The notes: generated from the letters alone by a model not told the origin. A stretch of 64,000 nt of DNA from Psychrobacter sp. TAE2020 (GCF_018919485.1 NZ_JAHLMU010000001.1:2478143-2542142), one strand, 5' to 3'; positions 30,901 through 41,946 are shown, counted from the stretch's first letter. Made by a program: numbers and translations.

Positions 30901-32386
30901 GCAAGTCAACCCAGACGCCTTAGTATCAGTAAAACTAGTGTCACGCCCAGGCGTCGGTACTATTGCTACTGGAGTAGCCAAGGCTTATGCCGATCTGATT
31001 ACTATCTCAGGTTATGATGGCGGTACGGCAGCTTCACCCTTGTCCTCTATCCATCATGCCGGCTCACCTTGGGAGCTGGGTCTAGCGGAGACTCATCAAT
31101 CCCTAAGAGTTAACGGTCTGCGTGACAAAGTACGCATACAGACAGATGGGGGCCTCAAAACGGGTCTCGATGTGGTAAAAGCCGCTATTCTAGGAGCAGA
31201 GAGCTTCGGTTTTGGTACGACGCCCATGATTGCAGTTGGTTGTAAGTACTTGCGTATCTGCCATCTGAATAATTGTCCGACTGGGGTGGCCACCCAAAAA
31301 GCTGAGCTGCGTGATCAGCATTATATCGGCGAAGCTGAAATGTTGATTAACTTCTTCAAGTTTGTCGCTACTGAAACTCGCGAGTGGCTAGCCGTCTTAG
31401 GTGTGCATAGTATGGAGGAGTTAGTCGGCCGTACTGACTTACTGGAGATATTAGAAGGCAATACTGATAAACAGCGTCATCTTGATTTAACGCCTTTATT
31501 GTTCAGCCATCCTGCTAGTGCAGGCAAGCCACAAACTTGCCAAGTAGAGCGTAATGCGCCCTTTGATAAAGGTCTGCTCGCTGAGCAAATGATCAGTGAT
31601 ATGTTGCTGAATATTCGTAAAGGATTAGGCGGTGACTATAGCTATTCTGTTGGCAACTGTGACCGCTCGATTGGCGCTCGTATCTCTGGTGAGATTGCTC
31701 AATTATGGGGCAATCTAGGCATGAGCGATATGCCTATCAATCTACATCTAACCGGTACGGCTGGACAAAGCTTAGGGGTCTGGAATGCTGGTGGATTAAA
31801 CATCGAGCTTGAAGGCGATGCTAATGATTATGTTGGTAAAGGTATGGCAGGTGGTGAGATCGTCATTTATCCGCCCAAAGACTCTAGTTTTGTTGCTCAT
31901 GACACAGCGATCATAGGCAATACTTGTCTCTATGGTGCGACTGGTGGCAAGCTATACGCTGCGGGTACGGCAGGCGAGCGCTTTGCGGTACGTAACTCCG
32001 GTGCTCAAGTAGTCATCGAAGGGACTGGTGATCATTGCTGCGAATATATGACTGGCGGTATTGTCACCGTTCTTGGACCTACTGGCCTTAATTTTGGTGC
32101 AGGTATGACGGGTGGTTTTGCTTATGTCCTCGATATGGAAGGCGACTTCTTTGATCGCTGTAACCACGAGCTGATTGATCTAAATCGTATCTCTAGTGAG
32201 CAGACTGAAGAGCATCGTATTTATCTGCAACAAGTAATCGAGAACCACGTTAGCAAGACTAACAGTGCATGGGGACAGACTATATTGGCTGACTTTGAGC
32301 ATTATGTGCGTAAGTTCTACTTGGTTAAGCCTAAGGCTGCCAGCTTAGTAAGCGTACTTAAAACTACCATGGCTGATCCGCAATAA
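27923..32386 (+). CDS. gltB: Glutamate synthase (NADPH) large subunit
   Basis: The 1487-aa subunit transfers the amide of glutamine to 2-oxoglutarate. The class II glutaminase domain starts after a 19-residue propeptide at the nucleophile Cys20 ([10 protein letters not shown]). A central domain leads to the FMN-binding synthase domain (about residues 840-1200) with [11 protein letters not shown] and [10 protein letters not shown] 3Fe-4S cluster is bound by the cysteines in [17 protein letters not shown]. The C-terminal beta-helix GXGXG domain covers about 1240-1480. AAAAGGA precedes the ATG. gltD follows after 206 bases. Confidence 0.98.
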   Translation: MSMISSHTHLATPDDFSDNCGFGLIAHIEGQASHDLVKTAIHSLSCMTHRGGVAADGKTGDGCGLLLATPKAFFQAIAAEQQLTITDNFAVGMVFVNLDETKAKYSEQVLAEEIAAQDLEVAGWREVPVDLTIVGEIGRETLPAFKQIFVNDPANLSSEDFNRKLFVARKKAEQRLTEDELFYVCSLNCQTIIYKGLVMPSDLPAFFTDLKDERLASHIVVFHQRFSTNTLPRWPLAQPFRYLAHNGELNTITGNRNWSEARTPKLKSAKLPNLSELTPLVNSSGSDSSSLDNMLEVLMSGGMSLFHSMSILVPPAWQNVDSMDMDLRAFYEFYSQHMEAWDGPAGLVIQDGRYAVCMLDRNGLRPSRWVTTKNGYITVASEIGVWDYAPKDVLAKGRVGPGQMLVIDTLTGQVMDNKTIATLLKKAHPYRKWLREQATRIRDDERIEEALAAKSCRGVALKTLQKMYHVTNEERTEIIRPNAENGQEPVGSMGDDTPMAVLSQQIRHVGDFFRQQFAQVTNPPIDPLRESIVMSLQTCLGAQTNVFAPSAKDAHRIILSSPVLSASKMQQIENLNDTAFQIARINLNYDLNLDLATAITTICEQVAAAIRAGQTLIVLSDKDISADKVPANAIMVTGAVHHYLIAQGIRTDANLIIETGLARDSHQVAVLIGFGATCVYPYLAYDVIDDLVATGELLGDPIQARVNFRKGLDKGLLKILSKMGISTIVSYRGAQLFEAVGLSEPVVAMCFKGVQSRIKGATFEDLAADQAQLAANAFKRRMPLDQGGLLKFVFNKEYHAFNPDVINSLHTAVRTGDYENYRNYADLVNSRPVATLRDLLQLKTDNPIAVDDVEDITKILKRFDSAGMSLGALSPEAHESIAMAMNTIGGRSNSGEGGEDPVRYGTLRNSKIKQVASGRFGVTPAYLRSAEVMQIKVAQGAKPGEGGQLPGGKVNALIARLRYSVPGVTLISPPPHHDIYSIEDLAQLIFDLKQVNPDALVSVKLVSRPGVGTIATGVAKAYADLITISGYDGGTAASPLSSIHHAGSPWELGLAETHQSLRVNGLRDKVRIQTDGGLKTGLDVVKAAILGAESFGFGTTPMIAVGCKYLRICHLNNCPTGVATQKAELRDQHYIGEAEMLINFFKFVATETREWLAVLGVHSMEELVGRTDLLEILEGNTDKQRHLDLTPLLFSHPASAGKPQTCQVERNAPFDKGLLAEQMISDMLLNIRKGLGGDYSYSVGNCDRSIGARISGEIAQLWGNLGMSDMPINLHLTGTAGQSLGVWNAGGLNIELEGDANDYVGKGMAGGEIVIYPPKDSSFVAHDTAIIGNTCLYGATGGKLYAAGTAGERFAVRNSGAQVVIEGTGDHCCEYMTGGIVTVLGPTGLNFGAGMTGGFAYVLDMEGDFFDRCNHELIDLNRISSEQTEEHRIYLQQVIENHVSKTNSAWGQTILADFEHYVRKFYLVKPKAASLVSVLKTTMADPQ

Positions 32387-32541
32387 TAGGCTCAGTTAAT
32401 CAGTTAAGGTAAGCTTTTACATAAGTTTTTAGGTAAATACAGTATTGAGTCATTAACCCTCAATAGTTAAATTTTTCCAGTAGGTCAGTGGTGTTATTTG
32501 CCATCTAGCAGCGTATCGGTCAACAGTCCCTACGTTGCTAA

Positions 32542-34014
<1,473 letters not shown>

Positions 34015-34254
34015 TTTTATAAAGTAATATGAGGTATCAGCCATGGTTTAATAAGCTATGGCTAGCCTCAGTTTATGACGTCTTTTGTCTATTAATAGGT
34101 GCGTCATCCATTAATAGGTAGAAGGCGTTATTTTTTGGCAAATATGTTATATTTTATCCTTAATAACTTATTACTAACGATGTATCACTAACGATTTATC
34201 ATTGCTGCTGCTTATCGAGCATTTTATATTTTTTCCATATAAGAGTACCTTTCC

Positions 34255-35490
34255 GTGAAATTAGCGATTTGGCAATGGATTACTGAGCCAATTATTGAGC
34301 CTTATTCGCGTTACCAGCATGCCGATGTCTTGCATGCGGTACGTTTGGGCTCGGCTGTAGTTATTGCTTTAATACTCAATAAAGTCACGCATTTTCCTCA
34401 TGGAGAATGGACCACTATTACCGTATTTGTCATATTGGGTTTATTGCAGTATCAAGGCGCGATTTATACTAAGGCCAAAGAGCGCATATTAGGCACTTTA
34501 TTAGGAGTCATAGTTGGGTTAGGGTTTTTGTGGTTAAGTAAAGACATTGGTATTTGGCTCTGGGCTTATTATCTACTGATCGGGATAATCAGTAGCATTA
34601 TTGGCTATATGTCAGTCAGGCAACTTGGCTATATTGGTCTATTGACTGGCATTACTATGTTGATGATTATCTCAAACCCAGATCAAAGCAATATTGGTCA
34701 GGATGGTCTGTATCGAGCCCTTAATATTCTATTCGGTGCCATTATAGCCGTAGCAGCGACTTTGATATTGCCGCTAAAATCTACTTTGATGTATCGGTTC
34801 TTGCTGGCTAGTAATCTTGATGACTGTAGTAATCTTTACGCTAGCGTAGGTAGCCATATCAATGCCGAAGTGCTGACTCACGAGCCTTTGCAGTACTCAA
34901 AATCGATAGAGGTAGCAGCTAACCGTTATGCTGCACAAAACGCTCTACCAGATATACCGGTTAATAAAGCTTTAATCAAAGCCCTACAGCAGATCAATAA
35001 GCGACTGTTAGCAATGCGACCACATATTGCCGCCACTGCCAGCGAAACAGGGGTAGATAAAGAAGCGATAGAAACCATCCAGCGTAGTCATCGCAATATG
35101 ATAGGCACTATTGATCTACTATTGAGCGCTGCACCACGATTAGCCCACATCGAGATTGACGAGGATAATCATATCTTATTGTTGCACTATCAGCGTGAGC
35201 TGACCCAAGCGATGCGTCATATAGCAGCAGTACTACGCAGTCCTAATAATGAGGTTTTTCGTCCTATTACTCGTATTAAGGTATCGCAATATCCAAGCGT
35301 GCAGCATTTGAGCTTTGAATGGCAAGGTTACTTTTGGTTGATTCAAACCTTACAATCACAACTACAAGAGCTTAGCGATTTACTACAATCCACTAAGTCA
35401 CGCTGGTTCGCAGGCTCTGGGGTTCGATATCAACGCCGTGAACAACGACGAATTAAAAAGAAGGGCAGTGAAGCTGACTTGCATTTATAA
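34255..35490 (+). CDS. FUSC-family membrane protein
   Basis: The 411-aa protein has an N-terminal half with about six hydrophobic helices (residues 28-175) beginning ADVLHAVRLGSAVVIALILNK, typical of the FUSC / aromatic acid exporter family. The remaining about 230 residues are soluble and helical, presumably cytoplasmic. Such proteins are proposed small-molecule exporters; the substrate cannot be read from sequence. The start is GTG at 34255 and no good ribosome binding site is visible. It stands alone between gltD and the potD-like gene. Confidence 0.75.
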   Translation: MKLAIWQWITEPIIEPYSRYQHADVLHAVRLGSAVVIALILNKVTHFPHGEWTTITVFVILGLLQYQGAIYTKAKERILGTLLGVIVGLGFLWLSKDIGIWLWAYYLLIGIISSIIGYMSVRQLGYIGLLTGITMLMIISNPDQSNIGQDGLYRALNILFGAIIAVAATLILPLKSTLMYRFLLASNLDDCSNLYASVGSHINAEVLTHEPLQYSKSIEVAANRYAAQNALPDIPVNKALIKALQQINKRLLAMRPHIAATASETGVDKEAIETIQRSHRNMIGTIDLLLSAAPRLAHIEIDEDNHILLLHYQRELTQAMRHIAAVLRSPNNEVFRPITRIKVSQYPSVQHLSFEWQGYFWLIQTLQSQLQELSDLLQSTKSRWFAGSGVRYQRREQRRIKKKGSEADLHL

Positions 35491-35537
35491 AGATACGAAC
35501 GCTGCTAAGCGCCCAGTATTTACAAATAGTAAAGCAT

Positions 35538-35573
35538 AAAAAAACGCTAACCTTTAAAAGTTAACGTTTTTTT
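35538..35573. terminator. Bidirectional terminator after FUSC gene and potD-like gene
   Basis: AAAAAACGCTAAC pairs with GTTAACGTTTTTT (one C-A mismatch) around CTTTAAAA, with A- and T-runs on both sides. It lies in the convergent spacer. Confidence 0.85.
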
Positions 35574-35672
35574 GTTTTCTAAGGCAGTCATTTGATCTAT
35601 AGCTAACTCACTCACTCATTAATTAGGGGCGGATTTATCTGCGCCATTATTTAACTAATAGTAGTGAGGCTA

Positions 35673-36803
35673 TTAACGACCAGTTTTTAGTTTATCCCAA
35701 TACTGCTGATAAACTTGCAGTGCCTCATCACCGACATCTTCTTGGAACTCAGCTTTAGCTAAAGTTTCTTTACTTGGATAGATAGTTTTATTATTACGCA
35801 CTTCATCTGACATTAGCTCACGTGCGGCTAAATTTGGTGAAGCATAGCCTATCTCTTCACTGACTATTTTGGCATTTTCAGGCTGTAATAAATAATTGAT
35901 AAATTTGTGCGCTGCATCGACGTTTTTAGCATTCTTTGGAATGACAAAATTATCCATCCACAATATCGCCCCCTCGGTAGGGTATTTATAGACTAAGCTA
36001 GTTAAGCCTTCATTATTAGCCATAACCGCTTCACCATTCCAGGTCATACCGATATTGGTCTCGCCTTCGATATAAGGAATACGAGTAGCATCTGAGTTAA
36101 AGGTCTTAACGTTAGGCATCAAAGTAGTGAGCTTATTGTAAGCGGCTTTAATCTCATCAGGGCTGCTACTATTACCAGAGTAGCCTAAGGTCAGTAGCGC
36201 CATGCCAAATACTTCACGCATATCATTCATCAGCATCACCTGATTTTTGTACTCAGGGCGCCATAGATCATTCCAGCTATTAACAGTCGCAGGGTCGAAC
36301 TTATCACCGTTAATAGCTATGCCAGTACTGCCCCACATATACGGAATCGAGTATTTATTGTCAGGATCAACTTTAGTATTAGTAAAAGAAGTGTCTAAGT
36401 TCTTAAAGTTACTTAGTTTCGACTTATCAAGCTCTTGTAATAAGCCTTCTTTGGCCATTTTTTCAACATAATAAGTTGAGGGGATAGCAAGGTCATATTG
36501 GCTTGAATCATCAAGGAGCTTTAACTTAGCGTACATCGCCTCATTAGAGTCAAACGTAGTGTAATTGACACTTATACCAGTCTCTTTTTTAAAGCCATCA
36601 AGAATCTCTTGTGGCATATACTCCGACCAGTTATATAGATTGAGGGTTACATCGCTAGTAGCAGCTGCACCTTCGGCTGGTGACTTGTCAGAGTTGCTAC
36701 AGCTAGCAACAGCCAGTCCCAGAGCTGCACATAACAAAGCTTTGGGTAATAGGCTAGTACGAGTGGTGGTGTGAGTAGATAGGTGGGATGATGACTGGGT
36801 CAA
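35673..36803 (-). CDS. Polyamine-type ABC transporter substrate-binding lipoprotein
   Basis: The 376-aa protein belongs to the PotD/PotF family. An export signal ends in the lipobox VASC with Cys35. The mature protein begins VTLNLYNWSEYMPQEILDGFKK, the N-lobe signature of spermidine/putrescine binders, and continues with YDLAIPSTYYVEKM and YMWGSTGIAING. The start is a TTG at 36803 with AGGAG 7 bases upstream; a TTG at 36827 lacks a site. No ATPase or permease genes are adjacent, so it is an orphan binding protein here. Whether it prefers putrescine or spermidine is not resolved. Confidence 0.88.
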   Translation of the reverse strand: MTQSSSHLSTHTTTRTSLLPKALLCAALGLAVASCSNSDKSPAEGAAATSDVTLNLYNWSEYMPQEILDGFKKETGISVNYTTFDSNEAMYAKLKLLDDSSQYDLAIPSTYYVEKMAKEGLLQELDKSKLSNFKNLDTSFTNTKVDPDNKYSIPYMWGSTGIAINGDKFDPATVNSWNDLWRPEYKNQVMLMNDMREVFGMALLTLGYSGNSSSPDEIKAAYNKLTTLMPNVKTFNSDATRIPYIEGETNIGMTWNGEAVMANNEGLTSLVYKYPTEGAILWMDNFVIPKNAKNVDAAHKFINYLLQPENAKIVSEEIGYASPNLAARELMSDEVRNNKTIYPSKETLAKAEFQEDVGDEALQVYQQYWDKLKTGR

Positions 36804-37231
36804 ATTAACTCTCCTAAAGTAAGACAAATCAATAAAAATAGAGGTTTAACAAGTAAGTGGCAGCAGGCTAACTAGCCGTTTAAAAACCGCTAATAGCTAC
36901 GATGTTACTGTTATGGTTATAACGTGGCATAATTTAAAGGGCAAAGCTTTGAATCTATGAGGTTTTAACTAAAGGCTAACTAGTAATCGAGGTTTGACTG
37001 GGCCAATGCCAGTAAGCAACCATGCTATGATAGACTTTTTTTGCCCTAGTTAAACTGAGCTATAAAAGCTAGCGTTTTTAGTGTTTATTAGGTGCTGTTG
37101 ACCCTTCACAACTAGACACTGCTGTGCTCTATTATTCGACAAGCCTTACTTAATCGATACTTAGTCGCTACTGAGTCGCTACTGAGTCGCTACTGAGTCG
37201 ATAATAATAAAACTCTACAGGATAATCAACT
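36804..37231. other. Divergent spacer between potD-like gene and SDR gene
   Basis: This 428-base region has no gene. Its right end carries an 11-bp tandem repeat just before the dehydrogenase start. Promoters for both divergent genes must lie here but no clear consensus pair was found. Confidence 0.5.
37163..37200. repeat. 11-bp tandem repeat upstream of SDR gene
   Basis: Three exact copies of AGTCGCTACTG (37163-37173, 37174-37184, 37185-37195) are followed by a partial copy AGTCG (37196-37200). The array ends 31 bases before the ATG, so it lies between promoter and ribosome binding site or within the promoter. Confidence 0.9.
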
Positions 37232-38029
37232 ATGATTAACAATCAGACCGTTATACCAGCCTTGCTAAGCGATAAAGTAGTCATTGTTACGGGGGCAAGC
37301 CGTGGACTTGGCGCGCAAATCGCTCAGCAAATGGCCGCAGCAGGCGCAAGCGTTGGCGTTAATTACCTTAAGAGCAAACAGGCTGCTGACCAAGTAGTAG
37401 CAGAGATTAAACAGGCAGGTGGACAAGCTTTTGCTTACCAAGGAGATGTGACGGATTTAGCACAAATGCAGGCTATGGCAGCGCAAGTTATTGAACGCTT
37501 TGGACGCATTGATATATTAGTTAATAATGCTTTGCCAAGCTACCAGTTCAATCCAAGTGCTGATTATACTAGTATCGAAACCGTTGAATGGGCGCATTTC
37601 GCGCAGCAGATCGATGGTATCGTTAAAGGCGCTGTCAATACAGTGCAGGCCGTATTGCCGCAGATGAAGAGCCAACAGATGGGCAAGATTATCAATATCT
37701 CTACCAACTTAGTATATAACCCAGTAGTGACTTACTATGACTATACTACTGCTAAGTCGGCACTGATTGGCCTCACTCGTAATTTAGCTGCTGAGCTAGG
37801 ACAATATGGTATTCGAGTTAATCTGCTGGCAGGTGGACTATTAAAAACTACTGATGCTAGCAAATTAACCACCGAAGAAGTTTTTGATTATATCGCGACG
37901 ACTACGCCCTTGCGTCAAGCTACTTCCGTGGCAGACTTTGCCAATTCGGTACTGCTAATGGCGTCTGATTTGAGTGCGGCTATTACTGGTCAGTCTATTG
38001 CTGTTGATGGCGGTCTGACAATGCCTTAA
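37232..38029 (+). CDS. Short-chain dehydrogenase/reductase (FabG-like)
   Basis: The 265-aa classical SDR has the cofactor motif TGASRGLG (residues 20-27), NNA (98-100, where NNAG is usual), catalytic Ser157 and the Tyr171-x3-Lys175 pair. The C-terminal ITGQSIAVDGGLTMP is typical of 3-oxoacyl-ACP reductase-like members. The real substrate is unknown, as FabG-like SDRs outside fatty acid operons act on many ketones and alcohols. An AGGA site precedes the ATG. The next gene starts 75 bases downstream and may share the transcript. Confidence 0.88.
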   Translation: MINNQTVIPALLSDKVVIVTGASRGLGAQIAQQMAAAGASVGVNYLKSKQAADQVVAEIKQAGGQAFAYQGDVTDLAQMQAMAAQVIERFGRIDILVNNALPSYQFNPSADYTSIETVEWAHFAQQIDGIVKGAVNTVQAVLPQMKSQQMGKIINISTNLVYNPVVTYYDYTTAKSALIGLTRNLAAELGQYGIRVNLLAGGLLKTTDASKLTTEEVFDYIATTTPLRQATSVADFANSVLLMASDLSAAITGQSIAVDGGLTMP

Positions 38030-38104
38030 TGTGCCTTGATATACCTTAATAGGCTTTGATAAATTGTAAATCATAAGTTTTAAGTTACAAATAAGAGAGA
38101 TAAA

Positions 38105-38368
38105 ATGAGTAATCGCAAAATCGCCGGAGTGATCAGTGCGGTCATAGGTCTATGTGCCATTATGGCCTTTTTTAATTCCGGTATGGATACACCGCTGTTA
38201 AGCTGGCCATTAGAAACTTATCTTGGGGTGGCTTTTACTATGGCTTGGCTGACTAATATGCCAACATGGTTGGTTTATTCACTAGCTGCTCTGCTATTTA
38301 TAGCAATCACTATGGGCCTTTATAAGCTAGGCAGTTGGATTTATGGATTGGTCATGGGACGAGGTTGA
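38105..38368 (+). CDS. Small two-pass membrane protein
   Basis: The 87-aa protein has two or three hydrophobic segments (about residues 7-25, 37-50 and 55-80), a good GAGAGA site before the ATG, and no recognisable domain. It follows the dehydrogenase in the same direction. Function unknown. Confidence 0.6.
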   Translation: MSNRKIAGVISAVIGLCAIMAFFNSGMDTPLLSWPLETYLGVAFTMAWLTNMPTWLVYSLAALLFIAITMGLYKLGSWIYGLVMGRG

Positions 38369-38711
38369 CTGAGTGTCAGTTTAGCTCATACAAAAACACA
38401 AAGATTTAAAAGCATGGCCTCAGCATTGCGTTCTTTAACCGATAGAAATATGCGGGTCAGGGGTCATGTTATTTTAATGTTTCGCCTCGGCGCTCGTCCC
38501 TCACGCAAGAGCAGAATATAGTTCTCGCCATGCGGACAGGCAGTGCTTTGCTGCTTCTGTCCTCACTTGCGCAAGAATAAAAACCTTACATATATTTGAG
38601 GTCGTTAAAGTGTCGAGTAGGGTGCGCCCCGCACACCGTTTAGAAGTATAATTTTGAATATAGAGTTATTGTGCTGAATTAAAAACCCAGTGTATAAAAG
38701 GGGAATAATAT
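38369..38711. other. Repeat-rich spacer, probable mobile-element remnant
   Basis: This 343-base region has no gene. It holds a nested inverted repeat (CGCAAG/CTTGCG at 38504-38509 and 38566-38571; GGACAG/CTGTCC at 38534-38539 and 38557-38562), a GGTGCG/CGCACACC palindrome (38621-38637) and a degenerate REP copy at 38672-38699. The GC-rich patch contrasts with the AT-rich gene that follows. Confidence 0.6.
38672..38699 (+). repeat. Degenerate REP palindrome
   Basis: TGCTGAATTAAAAACCCAG followed by TGTATAAAA matches the better copy at 39181 (TGCTGGGTTAAAAACCCAG, then CCTACAAAA) with four changes, so the stem is partly lost. It sits 12 bases before the gene at 38712, in the same orientation as the copy after that gene. 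Confidence 0.75.
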
Positions 38712-39131
38712 ATGACAGACTCAAATAATAGTAGATTAAATATATTTTACTTTTATAAAAGACCAGAAGGGTATGCGTTATATAATTTAGAGGATCATTA
38801 TTTTGTTATTTTTCTAAATGGTGGTCATGGGAATGGTGTTCGAACTGTACAAATTACTCAGCAGAGCTTCGATGAACTGATGATTGACGATCACAATTTT
38901 AGTCAGATTATTGAAAGGGATAGAAAGCTTAAAAGTCTTGATAAGATTTTTAAAGAGCACTCGTATACTCTCGCTGTTGAACCTTGCCTGTTATACAATT
39001 TGGATGATCGTTATTTTGTCGAAATGTGGAAGAAGCAGAGAACGGGGCAAAGTCAGGCAACAGAAATTAGTGAAGAAGAATTTAACTATATATTAGAGAA
39101 GTCTGTAAATATTATTCCGCGTATCAAATAA
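38712..39131 (+). CDS. Unknown protein with internal duplication, flanked by REPs
   Basis: The 139-aa soluble protein has no signal peptide or TM. Residues 23-57 and 94-128 align without gaps: both open with LYNL-x-D-x-YFV, and 10 of 35 positions are identical, so the protein is a two-unit repeat joined by a Lys-rich helix (about 60-85). I recognise no family. An AGGGG site lies 8 bases before the ATG. The gene is AT-rich and bracketed by directly repeated REP sequences (38672 and 39181), which suggests it was acquired or is carried as cargo. Confidence 0.75.
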   Translation: MTDSNNSRLNIFYFYKRPEGYALYNLEDHYFVIFLNGGHGNGVRTVQITQQSFDELMIDDHNFSQIIERDRKLKSLDKIFKEHSYTLAVEPCLLYNLDDRYFVEMWKKQRTGQSQATEISEEEFNYILEKSVNIIPRIK

Positions 39132-39180
39132 TGACTTAAGCAGGGTTTATAACCAAGCTTTTTGAAGCTACCATAATTTA

Positions 39181-39206
39181 ATGCTGGGTTAAAAACCCAG
39201 CCTACA
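39181..39206 (+). repeat. REP palindrome
   Basis: ATGCTGGGTTAAAAACCCAG followed by CCTAC: stem GCTGGGTT/AACCCAGC around AAA. It matches the REP pair around the RAYT gene except for two compensating stem changes (C to T and G to A), so the pairing is kept. Confidence 0.85.
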
Positions 39207-39235
39207 AAAGCTAAGCCTACGAAACTATCAACACT

Positions 39236-40072
39236 TTAAGCCTGCTGCGCTACCTGTAACTGATCAAGCACCGCCTGAATACCATACTCTTCAATAGTGC
39301 CTGTGACAAAATCCGCACGCTCTTTTAGCTCAGACTTAGCATCACCCATTGCTACCGCGAAGCCTACCAAATCAAACATCTCAAGATCATTCATTCCATC
39401 ACCAAAGGCCATACAATCCTTTGAATCAATGCCGTAATGTTGACAGACGTCTATGATACCCCGTGCCTTAGAAGCATTAGCTGGCAAGATGTCAGCACCT
39501 ACTGTATGCCAGTGTACCAGCTTCAATTCATCCTGAGCAAAGTCAACCTCTTGCATTTTGTCTTGTTGATTATTGAAGAATACTGAGCACTGATAGACGG
39601 TATTTGACTTGTAATAATCAGGGTCAAGAATAGAGTTTGGCGTTATGGCATTGTATTCACGCAAACGTTCGTTCTCTTTTGACCAAGCGATATGAGTGGC
39701 TGAGTCAAACTTATGAATAAGATCACTTTTTTGACATAAGTTCACAATCTTATTAGTTTGCGCCTCTGATAAAGGGTAATGGCTGATAATGCCATCCTTA
39801 TTAAAGCTATATTGACCATTCATACAGATAATAGCGTCCAATACATTAGCATCGAGTAGCGCTAAGATATCAGAGGGTAATATTGCTTTAGAGCGTCCTG
39901 TGGAGATAATAAGCTTGATGTCACTGCTGGCAAGTTGTTCTAGCGTGGCTTTATTATGCTCGGCAATAACCCCGTTACGGCTCAGAGTGTCATCAATATC
40001 AAAAAATATGATCTTCGGCGTAGGGATATTATTACTCATAATCTCTTGGGCAACTTTGTGTTTAATAAACAT
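39236..40072 (-). CDS. Cof-type HAD-superfamily phosphatase
   Basis: The 278-aa protein has the nucleophile motif FFDIDDTLSRNG with Asp25 and Asp27, motif II Ser in LIISTGRS, and motif III/IV in MAFGDGMNDLEMFDLVG near residue 238. A C2B-type cap lies between about residues 85 and 200. Such enzymes dephosphorylate sugar phosphates, flavin or pyridoxal phosphate; the substrate is not predictable. AGGA lies about 5 bases before the ATG at 40072. It is a close paralogue of the next gene. Confidence 0.88.
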   Translation of the reverse strand: MFIKHKVAQEIMSNNIPTPKIIFFDIDDTLSRNGVIAEHNKATLEQLASSDIKLIISTGRSKAILPSDILALLDANVLDAIICMNGQYSFNKDGIISHYPLSEAQTNKIVNLCQKSDLIHKFDSATHIAWSKENERLREYNAITPNSILDPDYYKSNTVYQCSVFFNNQQDKMQEVDFAQDELKLVHWHTVGADILPANASKARGIIDVCQHYGIDSKDCMAFGDGMNDLEMFDLVGFAVAMGDAKSELKERADFVTGTIEEYGIQAVLDQLQVAQQA

Positions 40073-40309
40073 GATGATCCTATTATTTTCTATTTATTCA
40101 AATGTTACTATAATCAGCCTACACCATTAAATAAATAGCTATAAAGTAATGTTTGCTTATTATGCATACCTAGCGCTTATCCTGTAATGCTGTTGAGCCA
40201 GAAAGCATATATTGCAACATAGCAGGGAATAAGCTTGCTTTGCTGGCCATCTTTATTATCAGGCTCATATTTATGTAATTTGCTGCACCAAAAGGTCAGC
40301 CTAATCTAA

Positions 40310-41164
40310 TTAAGCATAATTTTGCATAATAGGATTTAATACCCCTTGAATGCCTTGCTCTTCAATGGTGCCAGTAATGAGGTTGGCACGCTCCTTTAGC
40401 TCGTCTTTGGCATCACCCATCGCTACCGCGAAGCCGACTAAATCAAACATTTCCAAATCATTCAATCCATCACCAAACGCCATACAATCGGCGGCATCAA
40501 TACCAAAATGAGCGCATACATCTAAAATACCACGTGCTTTTGAGGCATCTACGGGCAAGATGTCACCAATAGAGTCATGCCAGTGCACCAGTTTTAGGTT
40601 GTGCTTAGCAAAATTAACGCCCTGCATCTTCTGGTTTTGATCATCAAAGAATACCGAGCACTGATATACGGTGTTTGCCTTACAATACTCGGGATCAATC
40701 AGGCTCACGTCTTTAATTTTATTGTGATATCTATTTTGCCAGTCGTGCGAATCTGACCACGCAATGTGGGTTGCAGAATCAAACTTGTAGATCAACGCAC
40801 TATCAACACACAGTCCTGCAATGGTAGTCGCTTGACTAAGAGTTAGCGGGTAGTCACTAATCACCTGCTGGTTATTAAAACTATATTGCCCATTCATACA
40901 AATGATGGCATCTAATACATTATCTGCAAGCAGCGCTTGGATATCTAGCGGTAATATCGGCTTTGAGCGTCCCGTTGAAATAACCAGTTTGATATCTAAG
41001 TCTGATTTGGCCAGCGCTTCAAGGGTGGCTTTATTATGCGGTGCAATCTCACCATTGCGGCTTAAGGTATCATCAATATCAAAAAAGATCATTTTTGGAA
41101 CAGGGATAGGGATGGAGACGGGGTTGATATTCCCTAAGCTTTTGGTTTTGTTTGAAGTGGGCAT
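40310..41164 (-). CDS. Cof-type HAD-superfamily phosphatase (paralogue)
   Basis: The 284-aa protein shares all motifs with its neighbour at 39236: FFDIDDTLSRNG with Asp29 and Asp31, VISTGRSKPILPLDIQALL, NTVYQCSVFF, and MAFGDGLNDLEMFDLVGFAVAMGDAK. The two are highly similar along their length and clearly arose by tandem duplication. An AAGGA site lies 6 bases before the ATG. The 237-base spacer between the paralogues holds no gene, so each probably has its own promoter. Confidence 0.88.
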   Translation of the reverse strand: MPTSNKTKSLGNINPVSIPIPVPKMIFFDIDDTLSRNGEIAPHNKATLEALAKSDLDIKLVISTGRSKPILPLDIQALLADNVLDAIICMNGQYSFNNQQVISDYPLTLSQATTIAGLCVDSALIYKFDSATHIAWSDSHDWQNRYHNKIKDVSLIDPEYCKANTVYQCSVFFDDQNQKMQGVNFAKHNLKLVHWHDSIGDILPVDASKARGILDVCAHFGIDAADCMAFGDGLNDLEMFDLVGFAVAMGDAKDELKERANLITGTIEEQGIQGVLNPIMQNYA

Positions 41165-41313
41165 GAGTGTCCTTTTGTATTAAAGCAGCCTTGCTTAAGG
41201 CAAGGATTATTTTAGCACTGTGATTACCAGTGATTATAGAAGTGGCCTTAACCATTTGTAAGCAGTTATTCTGTAACGGATTTTCTCACGATATAATTAA
41301 ATACAAGCTAGGC

Positions 41314-41339
41314 CGTAGGCTGGGCTTTTAGCCCAGCAT
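41314..41339 (-). repeat. REP palindrome, left of RAYT
   Basis: CGTAGGCTGGGCTTTTAGCC then CAGCAT. The reverse complement is identical over 24 bases to the copy at 41947-41970. Stem GCTGGGC/GCCCAGC with a 5-base loop; the CGTAG tag marks orientation. Confidence 0.92.
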
Positions 41340-41372
41340 TCTATATATGCACACAAACTAAAGGTAAAAAAT

Positions 41373-41909
41373 ATGCGAAGCTACCTTAGAGACAAGTCTA
41401 AAGATGGCACGTATTTTTTCACCATGAATTTATTAGATCGAAAAAGCCAACTTCTTACCACTCATGCTAATCAATTTCGACAAGCCTATCGAATAACCAA
41501 GCAAAATCATAATTTTCAACTTCATGCGCTAATATTACTGCCTGATCATATTCATATACTGATTACTTTAGCAGAAGAAAGCGATAATTATGCTGTCATT
41601 ATTTCAAGTTTAAAAACTCATTTTTCTCGTCAGATAACCAAGTCAGATGATGAAATGATAAATCAGTCCAGAATTAAAAAGCGCGAGCGCGGTATCTGGC
41701 AAAGGCGATTTTGGGAACATAGAATCAGGGATGATTTAGATTACCAACGCCATATGGATTATATTCATTACAATGCAGTCAAACATGGTTATGTGGAGCG
41801 TCCTATTGATTGGCCGTATTCGACTTTTAAGAAATGTGTAGATGAGGAGCTTTATTCTTCTGATTGGGGTGGGGCAGGTATTGATGGGTTTGATTTAGAT
41901 TATGATTGA
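41373..41909 (+). mobile_element. REP-associated tyrosine transposase (RAYT)
   Basis: The 178-aa protein (complete coding region) is an IS200/IS605-like Y1 HUH enzyme. The HUH metal motif is DHIHILI (His59, His61). The C-terminal WQRRFWEHRIRDDLDYQRHMDYIHYNAVKHG region, typical of RAYT proteins, contains the candidate catalytic Tyr130. RAYTs bind and cleave REP palindromes as single strands and are thought to spread them. Here two identical REPs flank the gene in inverted orientation (41314 and 41947), the classical arrangement. AAGG precedes the ATG by about 9 bases. The gene looks intact. Confidence 0.93.
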
Positions 41910-41946
41910 TTTTAGGGATTTGGGTTCAGTTTTTTAGTCATGGCTT

